The notes under the pieces were generated by a model. It made no database searches and was not told the origin of the DNA. It saw only the letters and a program-made list of their open reading frames with translations. Positions 7,925 to 14,614 of a stretch of 14,686 nucleotides of DNA are shown here, piece after piece (the stretch's first letter is position 1; every line of letters begins with the position of its first letter). This DNA comes from Methanobacteriaceae archaeon (lineage in GTDB: Archaea; Methanobacteriota; Methanobacteria; Methanobacteriales; Methanobacteriaceae): contig CAAFWR010000011.1 in NCBI GenBank assembly GCA_900766745.1, positions 1 to 14,686 of the forward strand, read 5' to 3'. A program made the position numbers and the translations under genes.

Positions 7925-8761
7925 ATGAAAGTTAAAAGAGTAATGTCTAAAAAGGTAGTTAGTGTTTCTGTACCTGGTAATAGGGAATCTGCTTTAAAAT
8001 TAATGAGAGATGAACATATTTCCGTTCTTCCAGTAGTAAAAGGGGATACTAAAGAGCTTGTTGGATTATTAACTCGTTCAGATTTAATTAGTAATCCTGA
8101 TGAAGATCAAATTGCGATGTTAATGTCTAGAGATCTTATTACTGCATCAGTTAGTGAAGAAATTGAAACTGTTGCTAAAGATATGATTGAAAACAATGTA
8201 AGAAGAGTTCCGGTTGTTGATGATGAAGGAAACTTAGCAGGTATCATAACTTCATTTGATATAGTTTCTAAAGCATTAGCGGCTATGGATGTCAAAAGTC
8301 CTGTAGAAAACTACATGATTACCACTATTGCAACTACTTGGATGGAAACTCCTTTAAATGTTGCATTTGAAAGTATGAAACTTTTTGGTCTTAAATCTAT
8401 TTTAGTTTTAAACAACAATGCTAAATTACTAGGCATATTAACTGAAACTGATTTTATAGCTGAAAGTGAAATAATCTCTGAACGTTCAGAACACAGTTCT
8501 ACTGTAGGAACTGAAGGGGATAAATGGTCTTGGGACAGTACATCAGTATTATACATTGAAAAAAATCACTTAAAATTCTCTGATAAAACTGTAGCTGATG
8601 TTATTGGAGATAATATTGAAATAGCTAACGAAAAAACAAAAGTATCTGACTGTGCTAAAAAAATGAAACAGTTAAATATTGAACAAATTCCTATTACCGA
8701 TATTGATGGAAATTTAATTGGTCTTGTAAGGGCTAGCGATTTACTTAAAGCTTTAGTATAA
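7925..8761 (+). CDS. Four-CBS-domain protein (two Bateman modules), putative adenine-nucleotide sensor
   Basis: The 278-aa protein consists almost only of CBS domains, at about residues 1-58 (VMSKKVVSVSVPGN...VGLLTRSDL), 65-120 (LMSRDLITASVSEE...GIITSFDIV), 127-182 (YMITTIATTWMETP...GILTETDFI) and 222-277 (TVADVIGDNIEIAN...GLVRASDLL). CBS pairs usually bind AMP, ATP, SAM or related ligands and regulate a partner, but no effector domain is fused here, so any output must be through another protein. A Ser/Trp-rich insert (about 186-220) separates the third and fourth domains. The next gene starts 8 nt after the stop, indicating co-transcription. Similar stand-alone CBS proteins are often annotated as IMP-dehydrogenase-related, but the catalytic barrel is absent. 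Confidence 0.9.
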   Translation: MKVKRVMSKKVVSVSVPGNRESALKLMRDEHISVLPVVKGDTKELVGLLTRSDLISNPDEDQIAMLMSRDLITASVSEEIETVAKDMIENNVRRVPVVDDEGNLAGIITSFDIVSKALAAMDVKSPVENYMITTIATTWMETPLNVAFESMKLFGLKSILVLNNNAKLLGILTETDFIAESEIISERSEHSSTVGTEGDKWSWDSTSVLYIEKNHLKFSDKTVADVIGDNIEIANEKTKVSDCAKKMKQLNIEQIPITDIDGNLIGLVRASDLLKALV

Positions 8762-8769
8762 GGGGTATA

Positions 8770-9237
8770 ATGAGTCTAAAACCAGTTCTTATATTGAAGC
8801 ATGATGATGGTATTGTAAAAGTAAGATCTAGATTGAGAGATGATTCATCAGAACATGAAATCGTCCTCAATTCAGTTCTTAACTATTATTGGACTAACAA
8901 GCTTAATCCTGTTGAAAAATTCCTAGAACTTTTTGAATCTGTTATCAAAAGAACTGTTAATGAATTAATACCTCATAGAGATCTATATCTTAAATATGAA
9001 TATAAATTAGATGATGATATAGAAAATGCTTCTAAAATTGAAATAAATTTATTGAATGTTGTCGCTGACGATATAGGATTTAAAATTGAAGGAAATAGAA
9101 TCCAATTAGATGGTTTTAGAAATAGGGAAGAAGATCCAGACAAGATAAGTTCCTTTGTAGATAGTACTGTTGAAAAGCATATTGAAACACCTGAAATTGT
9201 CTATAAAAAGTATATGGAAAGAATGAATAAAGATTAA
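8770..9237 (+). CDS. Conserved-looking hypothetical protein, 155 aa
   Basis: I do not recognise a family. The product is soluble and highly charged, with no membrane segment, signal peptide or cysteine pair. It starts with a beta-like stretch (LKPVLILKHDDGIVKVRSRLRDD), followed by helical segments rich in Leu, Lys and Glu. GGGG at 8762-8765 precedes the ATG with good spacing, and the gene begins 8 nt after the CBS protein's stop, so it is probably translated from the same mRNA. A role tied to that CBS protein, for instance as its partner, is a guess from position only. Its stop codon overlaps the convergent larE-like stop by four bases (9234-9237). Confidence 0.75.
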   Translation: MSLKPVLILKHDDGIVKVRSRLRDDSSEHEIVLNSVLNYYWTNKLNPVEKFLELFESVIKRTVNELIPHRDLYLKYEYKLDDDIENASKIEINLLNVVADDIGFKIEGNRIQLDGFRNREEDPDKISSFVDSTVEKHIETPEIVYKKYMERMNKD

Positions 9238-10202
9238 ATTTTTCTTCTTATTTTCGGAAGAATATTCATAAATTCTTCTTCTGCTTCTTTGTAATTATCA
9301 AAACCAGATCCTTTAACCAGTCCTGTTTTTTCTATTTTTATATTTTTACTTTTGATATCTGTTTTTTCAATATCGATTTCATATGGTAGTTGGTATTCAA
9401 ACTGATTATTCTCATACTTGATTCTTATTTCCTTATCATCATTAATTGGCTCTAAATTTAATGTAACTTTGCCATATCCTAATGCTTTTAATTGTTCATT
9501 TATCAGACTTAATCTATTGTCTTTTATTAATTCATCAATATTATCAACTTCAACTATAGCATTTGTTTTATCTTGGCGAACTTTAGCAATTTTCACATTT
9601 GAATTTTCGTATATTATTTCTTCAGCTTTTGAGATTCTTTCATATTTGTCATCTGTAAGTTCACAGCCAAAAGGAAGCCTGGTAGCTAAACATGTAGTTG
9701 AATGGGAATATGGAATATTGTTTTTATTTAAATATTCATGAATCTCTTTAGAAGATAAATTGGCTTCAACAAACGGACTTTTAATGTTGTTTTTATAATT
9801 AATTAGAATTCCAGGCCTGTCTTCTATCAAATCACTAATGTTGGTGCCGTCAACAATTATGTGGATGTCATTTTCTCTTGCAGTTGCAGTAATGTGTTTG
9901 TACATCTCATTTCTACATAAAAAGCAGCGGTCGTGGTTATTTGCGATTATGTCCTTGTGTTTATAGAAGTCCTCAAAAATAATTTCCTGTTTGATATCAT
10001 ATTTCTTACAGAAATCTTTTGTATCTTCAATGAAATTTGGAGGTAGGATATTATTGTCAATTGTAACAGCTAATACTTCACTACATACTGCTCTGGCTAA
10101 ATATGCTATTAAACTACTATCTGCCCCTCCAGAAAAAGCAACACAGACTTTTTTATTTTCTAAAATATCCTTTACCTTTTCTATTTTACTTTCAAGATTC
10201 AT
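9234..10202 (-). CDS. larE: LarE-like PP-loop ATP-dependent sulfurtransferase, with C-terminal extension
   Basis: The 322-aa protein has an N-type ATP pyrophosphatase loop, SGGADS (24-29), and the LarE signatures DGTNISDL...RPG (118-130) and CLATRLPFG (171-179). Cys171 corresponds to the LarE cysteine used as sulfur carrier or cluster ligand. Cys93 and Cys96 (CFLC) add a CxxC, giving the three-cysteine layout I associate with [4Fe-4S]-type LarE rather than the sacrificial-cysteine type. The family core of about 255 residues is followed by roughly 65 extra residues. LarE normally thiolates the nickel-pincer cofactor of lactate racemase, but no larB, larC or larA lies here. Being last in an operon with ycaO and tfuA, it more likely supplies sulfur for thioamidation (inference). 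Its ATG overlaps the tfuA stop (ATGA). The gene symbol reflects family, not proven function. Confidence 0.85.
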   Translation of the reverse strand: MNLESKIEKVKDILENKKVCVAFSGGADSSLIAYLARAVCSEVLAVTIDNNILPPNFIEDTKDFCKKYDIKQEIIFEDFYKHKDIIANNHDRCFLCRNEMYKHITATARENDIHIIVDGTNISDLIEDRPGILINYKNNIKSPFVEANLSSKEIHEYLNKNNIPYSHSTTCLATRLPFGCELTDDKYERISKAEEIIYENSNVKIAKVRQDKTNAIVEVDNIDELIKDNRLSLINEQLKALGYGKVTLNLEPINDDKEIRIKYENNQFEYQLPYEIDIEKTDIKSKNIKIEKTGLVKGSGFDNYKEAEEEFMNILPKIRRKI

Positions 10203-10837
10203 TCTATCAATTCTTTAATATATTTAATGAGCTTTAATCCGTCTTCTTTTTTAATGTCTTTGGATTTTGCAATAAAATCAATAAGGACATCTTTTTTATT
10301 ATTATCTAAGCTTGATTTATTTAGAACAGTTGAATATAATCTTTTCGGATAGTAAATCTCTTTAGCTATTTTTAGAAGCTCTTCTTTCTCGCCTTCGGTA
10401 ATTATATTTTCTTTTTCCGCATTTCTAAAAACATATTCCATATTTACAAGGGGAACTGAGATGGCTTCTAATGTGTCTTTGTCAAGACTTACTGCTACAT
10501 CGTCATCGGATGTGATTTTTCCATCTCGGTACTGTTCATATACATAACCGATACCTATCATTCCTAAGCTATCCAGTTCTGATGCTCTTAAAGCACCCAT
10601 ACTTGAGGATCCGATTACTTTTACTCCATTATCAATTGCTTTTAGAATTTCTTTATGGGCTACTGCTGGGGATTGGTGAAAAACTCCATCTATTATTCCA
10701 ATAATGTCCGGATTTTCTTTTAAAGCTTCGTCAATATCTCCACGTTTAATTGGCGGCTTGTAAACCACATTTTCGTTTAAGATTTCTTTTGCATCATTGA
10801 AATCTACTGATAAACCGGTATAAATAATAGCTTTCAT
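10199..10837 (-). CDS. tfuA: TfuA-like protein, YcaO partner in thioamide formation
   Basis: The 212-aa protein carries the whole TfuA-core pattern: YTGLS (6-10), PPIKRGDI (28-35), IGIIDGVF (46-53) with PAVAHKEIL (57-65), GSSSMGALRASEL (76-88) and GIGYVYEQYRDGKITSDDDVAV (95-116). In methanogens TfuA acts with YcaO to replace the backbone oxygen of a glycine in McrA by sulfur (thioglycine); TfuA is thought to help deliver or activate sulfur. It begins 4 nt after the ycaO stop with no clear ribosome binding site, consistent with translational coupling, and overlaps the larE-like start by four bases. The residues after about 150 are charged and helical. Confidence 0.93.
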   Translation of the reverse strand: MKAIIYTGLSVDFNDAKEILNENVVYKPPIKRGDIDEALKENPDIIGIIDGVFHQSPAVAHKEILKAIDNGVKVIGSSSMGALRASELDSLGMIGIGYVYEQYRDGKITSDDDVAVSLDKDTLEAISVPLVNMEYVFRNAEKENIITEGEKEELLKIAKEIYYPKRLYSTVLNKSSLDNNKKDVLIDFIAKSKDIKKEDGLKLIKYIKELIE

Positions 10838-10841
10838 ATTA

Positions 10842-12038
10842 TCATATTTTTAAGCATCTGTCTCCAGCTCTTGCGTTGTCTACTGAATAGACTTCCATTG
10901 TTGGAATAATTACTCTAGCTACATTCACTCCAATTTCAGGTCTTGTAAGATTCTTATATAAGACATGTTCAATTCCATTATCTTTCAATTCCTCTACTAC
11001 AGTATTTATGTCATCTTTTAAAGAGCCTGTACTTCTGTTTTCTATTGAATCAAAATTAATTAGATTTTTATTATCATTAAAGTAATGTTTATATTTCTTT
11101 TTGGTTTTTTCATATCCTACTTTTCTAACGATATCTGCACGTACTGTATCTTCACGGGCTCCTTGAATTTGTGTAGCTCTACTTTGTGCCACTTCTGTAA
11201 GTGCTCTTAAAACTGCAATTTCAGGATCAAGATGTGTTCCAATTCCTATTGACAACAATCCTGCATCTTTTGTTAGAGTATCGTCAGCAGAAGCAAGAAC
11301 TGTTGTAACTTTGATGTCTGCAGTTATGTCAATTAGTCTTATTTCAATACCATTGTCCTGGAATTTTTCAAGTAACTGGTTAATCAAATCACTTTTTATG
11401 CTGTTTAAATCGATTTGTTTGGAGTTTTTACGGGTAAGTTCATATAAGCTCCATGCGTCACGTTCAATAACTTCAAACATGCTATGTAAAATGGCCTCTT
11501 CAATCACATTTCCTGAAGCTAGTCCATTAGTATTTCCTTTAAAAAGTGCTCTGCACCCATTTTCTGGAACATAAGGATGGTAAATTGCATTAGTGGGAAT
11601 ATAATATTCTTTTTGATCAATTAAATCAAATGCAGTACTCCACTCTATTTCAAAAGATGAGAACTGTTGTGTTTCTCTTGGAAGAATAAGAGTTTCAGGA
11701 TCAATATAATCTCCACTAATATCATGTATGGATGCGACTAAAACATTGTCTTTATCTTGTCTTTCAGCAGAATATCTCTCAAAACCTTCCATGATGGCAG
11801 ATGCCTTTGCCTGACTTAATCCAACTCCTTTTCCGGCATATACGCTAACTCCTCCTCCTTGGGAAGTAGGTCTTATTGCTGAGAAAACAGGAATTTTAAT
11901 TCTATCTAAATGGGTAATCTCAGTAATACGTGTTATTCCAGCAGTCTTAAGCAGGGGTTCATACTTTTCAATAGTTTTTTCTGGAGTTGTAACTCTTTGT
12001 GTTCCTTCAAAAAATTCAATCTTCTCATCATTTAACAT
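10842..12038 (-). CDS. ycaO: YcaO-domain protein, ATP-dependent thioamidation enzyme
   Basis: The 398-aa YcaO enzyme uses ATP to activate a backbone amide. Its nucleotide- and Mg-binding blocks are intact: SAIMEGFERYSAER (80-93, Glu84 and Glu87), NTNGLASGN (169-177), EAILHSMFEVIERDA (181-195, Glu189 and Glu192) and ALTEVAQSRATQIQGARED (279-297, Glu282, Gln285, Arg287). The C-terminus ends DNARAGDRCLKI and lacks the PxPxP tail of azoline-forming YcaO enzymes, fitting the TfuA-dependent thioamide branch. In Methanosarcina, ycaO-tfuA is needed for thioglycine in McrA, and the same role is the best reading here. It starts 4 nt after the protease gene and ends 4 nt before tfuA. No precursor peptide is encoded beside it, so a peptide natural-product role is less likely. 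Confidence 0.93.
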   Translation of the reverse strand: MLNDEKIEFFEGTQRVTTPEKTIEKYEPLLKTAGITRITEITHLDRIKIPVFSAIRPTSQGGGVSVYAGKGVGLSQAKASAIMEGFERYSAERQDKDNVLVASIHDISGDYIDPETLILPRETQQFSSFEIEWSTAFDLIDQKEYYIPTNAIYHPYVPENGCRALFKGNTNGLASGNVIEEAILHSMFEVIERDAWSLYELTRKNSKQIDLNSIKSDLINQLLEKFQDNGIEIRLIDITADIKVTTVLASADDTLTKDAGLLSIGIGTHLDPEIAVLRALTEVAQSRATQIQGAREDTVRADIVRKVGYEKTKKKYKHYFNDNKNLINFDSIENRSTGSLKDDINTVVEELKDNGIEHVLYKNLTRPEIGVNVARVIIPTMEVYSVDNARAGDRCLKI

Positions 12039-12042
12039 ACTA

Positions 12043-12684
12043 TTATAGTCCTATAATCAGTCTTACAATACCTTCAACACCAATAGTCATTGAGAAATAA
12101 GTCATTACTCCTCCAATAGCTATTGCAATTAACCAGATTAGCCCATTCCATCTTAAAACTTTAGATCCATCTAGATTCCAAATAGGAATTAAATTAAAGA
12201 CAGACAAATAGCTGTTAATACTAAAACCTAGACTGCAGATTAAAAATACAATCTGCATTGTTCCATTGTAAAAAGCAAGAGGATAAATTGCAACAGCTAT
12301 TAATAAAAATATTAAAGCTAAAACAATATTTACAACAGGTCCACAGAGGGATATAATTCCATTTTGCTTTTCAGTTACATAATTTCCATAAATATAAACT
12401 GCTCCTGGAGCTGCAAATACAAATCCAAGAAAAGAACTAACTAAAGCTATTAATAAACCACTAGGCCAGAGTTTATACTCAGCCCAATATCCAAAGTGGA
12501 TTGAGGAAAATTTATGGCCTAATTCATGAAGAATAAAACCTAACCCTACACCTACCATAGCTATCGGTAGAATATAAAGTGCAGAAGTTAGATTTCTTCC
12601 AGTAAATAGAATAGCAAAAGATAATGAAATCACAAGAAAGGATATAAACAAATCCCTAACTTCTGTTTTAGTAAATTTAATCAT
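12043..12684 (-). CDS. M50-family (site-2-protease-like) membrane metalloprotease
   Basis: The 213-aa protein is mostly hydrophobic, with about six predicted membrane segments. The zinc motif HELGH (53-57) lies in the second segment, and NLIPIWNLDGSKVL (164-177, Asp172) supplies the third metal ligand, as in M50 rhomboid-like/site-2 proteases of the minimal archaeal type. GPVVNIVLAL (115-124) is the usual intervening helix motif. No PDZ or CBS domain is attached. It is the first gene of the operon with ycaO, tfuA and the larE-like gene (4-nt gaps). Whether it shares their pathway or only their promoter cannot be told; its substrate is unknown. A leaderless start at the ATG is likely from the TATA position. 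Confidence 0.9.
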   Translation of the reverse strand: MIKFTKTEVRDLFISFLVISLSFAILFTGRNLTSALYILPIAMVGVGLGFILHELGHKFSSIHFGYWAEYKLWPSGLLIALVSSFLGFVFAAPGAVYIYGNYVTEKQNGIISLCGPVVNIVLALIFLLIAVAIYPLAFYNGTMQIVFLICSLGFSINSYLSVFNLIPIWNLDGSKVLRWNGLIWLIAIAIGGVMTYFSMTIGVEGIVRLIIGL

Positions 12685-13052
12685 ACTAATAAACTATCTT
12701 ATTTTTTATATAAAGTTTTTTTCATTCTTGTTAAGAGGACTTTTGGATTGAAATATAAAGAATCAAATTTAAATAATGTTTATTTTTAGCTATGATCTAA
12801 TGATGTAATAAGGATAAAAATATTGTTCAATGTAGATGTACTATATGATAATATTAAACTTTTCATAGTCTTCATAAAATCCTGCTAAGAAGAGATGTTT
12901 AAATACTTATCTTAAACTAATAATGGAAAGATAATTAAAAGGATTTAAAAAATAATGTATTAACTTCACATTTAAAAAATACATTTCTTAGAAAAGGAAT
13001 AATTTTTTGAAAACTTGAAAAAAGTTAATATTTAATTTAATTTTGTTTTTGA
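12685..13052. other. Gene-free AT-rich spacer before the right adhesin frame
   Basis: About 370 bases with frequent stops in all frames. It contains the operon promoter of the minus-strand genes (12707-12714), a TATA-like TTTAAATACTT on the plus strand (12898-12908), and T-runs at 13003-13008 and 13046-13050. A short stretch TTTTTTGAAAACTT (13003-13016) resembles the start of the inverted repeat at 13046. I see no adhesin N-terminus, signal peptide, tRNA or other RNA gene here. Confidence 0.65.
12707..12714 (-). promoter_or_regulatory. TATA box of the protease-ycaO-tfuA-larE operon
   Basis: On the minus strand TTTATATA, preceded by a purine-rich AAAAAAAC (BRE-like), is centred about 26 nt upstream of the ATG at 12684. 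There is no Shine-Dalgarno sequence between them, so transcription probably starts at or next to the start codon. Confidence 0.7.
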
Positions 13053-13069
13053 AACTTCAGTTTCCAAAA
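13046..13069. repeat. 24-bp near-perfect inverted repeat with 2-nt centre at the adhesin break
   Basis: The left arm TTTTTGAAACT (13046-13056) and the inverted right arm TTTTGGAAACT (13069-13059) match at 10 of 11 positions around a TC centre. The middle encodes NFSF, the adhesin boundary motif, and adhesin homology starts exactly here. Size and layout recall serine-invertase crossover sites, which have short palindromic arms around a dinucleotide; that functional reading is speculative. Confidence 0.6.
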
Positions 13070-13076
13070 TGGGGAT

Positions 13077-14300
13077 GGAGGAGCTGTTTTATGGAATGGT
13101 GCCTATGGTAAAGTAGAATATTGTAATTTCATCAATAATACTGCTGAGTGGAATGGTGGGGCTGTTTTTTGGAATAGTACTGACGGCACTCTAACTGAAT
13201 CCACTTTCATTAATAATACTCTATTTAATAATGGCGGTGTTGGTGGAGCTATTTATTGGAGTGGTGCTAATGGTGCAGTATTTAATTCTAAATTCATCTA
13301 TAATTCTGCTAGTTATGGTGGTGCTATTCGCTGGGATGGTATAAATGGTACTATAATGGGTTCTAATTTCACTCATAACTCTGCTAGTTATGGTGGTGCT
13401 GTTTATTGGAGTGATACTGGTTTTGATGGCAATTTAAAAGATTCTATTTTCACCAACAATGATGCTGCGAGTAATGCTGGTGCTGTTCAATGGTCAGGTG
13501 CTAATGGTACTTTAACAAACTCTATTTTTACCAATAATACTGCTAAAACTTTTGGTGGTGCTATATACATTAGTACTAGTGGTATTAGTTGCACTTTAAC
13601 TAATTCAATTTTCATCGATAATTCTGCTAATGATAATGGTGGTGCAGTTTGCTGGTCTGGTGATAATGGTAATTTAAATAAATGTAATTTCACTAATAAC
13701 AACGCTACTGATGGTGGTGCAGTTTACTGGAGTGGTGCTAACGGCACCATATCTAATGCTAATTTCAGTAATAACGCCGCTAATCATGGTGGTGCAGTCT
13801 ACTGGAGTGGTGCTAACGGCAATATAATGAACTCTAATTTTACCAATAATACTTCAATTCAGAATGGTGGTGCAGTCTACTGGAATGGGGCTAACGGTAC
13901 TTTATCAGATTCCAATTTCACTAATAACAATGCTGCTCATGGCGGTGCTGTTTACTGGAATGGTGCTAATGGTATTTTAACTAATTGTACTTTTATGAAT
14001 AACATTGCTAATGAGTGGGGTGGTGCTGTTTCTTGGGCTGCTTCTTCTGGTAAATTAACTAATTCTATTTTTATCGGTAACTCTGCTATTGGTATTGATA
14101 ATAATGCTGGTAATGGTGGTGCTATTGACTGGAGTGGTAATAATGGTACTTTAACTTGTTGTAATTTCACTAAAAACACTGCTAATCAAGGTGGAGCTGT
14201 ACACTGGGCTTACTCAGGTAATAATGGTACTTTAACTGATTGTACTTTTATTGATAACTCTGCTAATCACAATGGTGGTGCAATTTACTGGTATAGTTCC
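13077..14300 (+). repeat. Tandem beta-helix coding repeats, mostly 72-90 bp
   Basis: Sixteen in-frame units each begin with GGA-(V/I)-x-W and end F-x-NN-x-A. The most alike at DNA level are those at about 13713, 13788 and 13866, which share nearly identical GGTGGTGCAGT-TACTGG openings. The spacing varies by whole codons, so these are protein repeats rather than CRISPR or non-coding satellites. Confidence 0.9.
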
Positions 14301-14591
14301 CCTAGAAACATAAATAGTCTCCTATATAATTGTAATTTTAAAGATAATCATGCAATTTTAGGCAATAATGTTTATTGGTTTTGGACAGTTAATGATTTTT
14401 TAAACAAATACAATCAAATCAATGATAATGATTATGTTTGTATTCGAAACGGTACTGGAACCCCCTCACAGACCATTGTTCTAAATAAAAAAGATGTAAC
14501 TATCTCTAGCCAGGGCAATGTAACCTTTGATGCCAAAGGTGGAAATCTTCACTTTGAAGTGACTGGAGATAATGTTTTAATTGAGAAAATT

Positions 14592-14614
14592 ACTTTCCGA
14601 AACTTCAATTTCAC
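14592..14614 (+). repeat. Adhesin header/repeat boundary motif (TFRNFNF), intact internal copy
   Basis: Identical over 23 bp to the inverted left copy at 1033-1055. Here it is in its full context: a header module upstream and a repeat block downstream in one open frame. It shows which part is missing in both truncated frames. Confidence 0.85.

Noticed and set aside
10199..12038. RiPP natural-product cluster built on YcaO-TfuA
   Set aside because: Gaps in the operon are 4 nt or less, no precursor-like small gene, transporter or tailoring enzyme is present, and in a methanogen McrA thioamidation explains the pair.
12898..12908. TTTAAATACTT, also at 1104-1094 in the same orientation relative to the other adhesin frame, as a shared cassette promoter
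   Set aside because: The distances to the breaks differ (about 145 versus 45 nt), the surrounding sequence is not alike, and no start codon follows; such AT words are common in this DNA.
12780..12950. Possible small RNA or tRNA in the right spacer
   Set aside because: I found only short AT-only pairings such as AATATT, no cloverleaf and no T-loop motif, so there is nothing to support an RNA gene.
1068..13052. Insertion sequence or transposon carrying the 12-kb block
   Set aside because: There is no transposase, no integrase, and no target-site duplication visible; the genes are ordinary chromosomal genes with native archaeal promoters.
13487..14179. Minus-strand open frames inside the right adhesin region
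   Set aside because: They are antisense shadows of the GGT/GCT-rich repeats and have no start signals.
13077..14300. CRISPR array suggested by regular spacing of about 75 bp
   Set aside because: The repeats are degenerate, vary by whole codons and translate into one continuous beta-helix protein; there are no constant repeat and unique spacer blocks and no cas genes.
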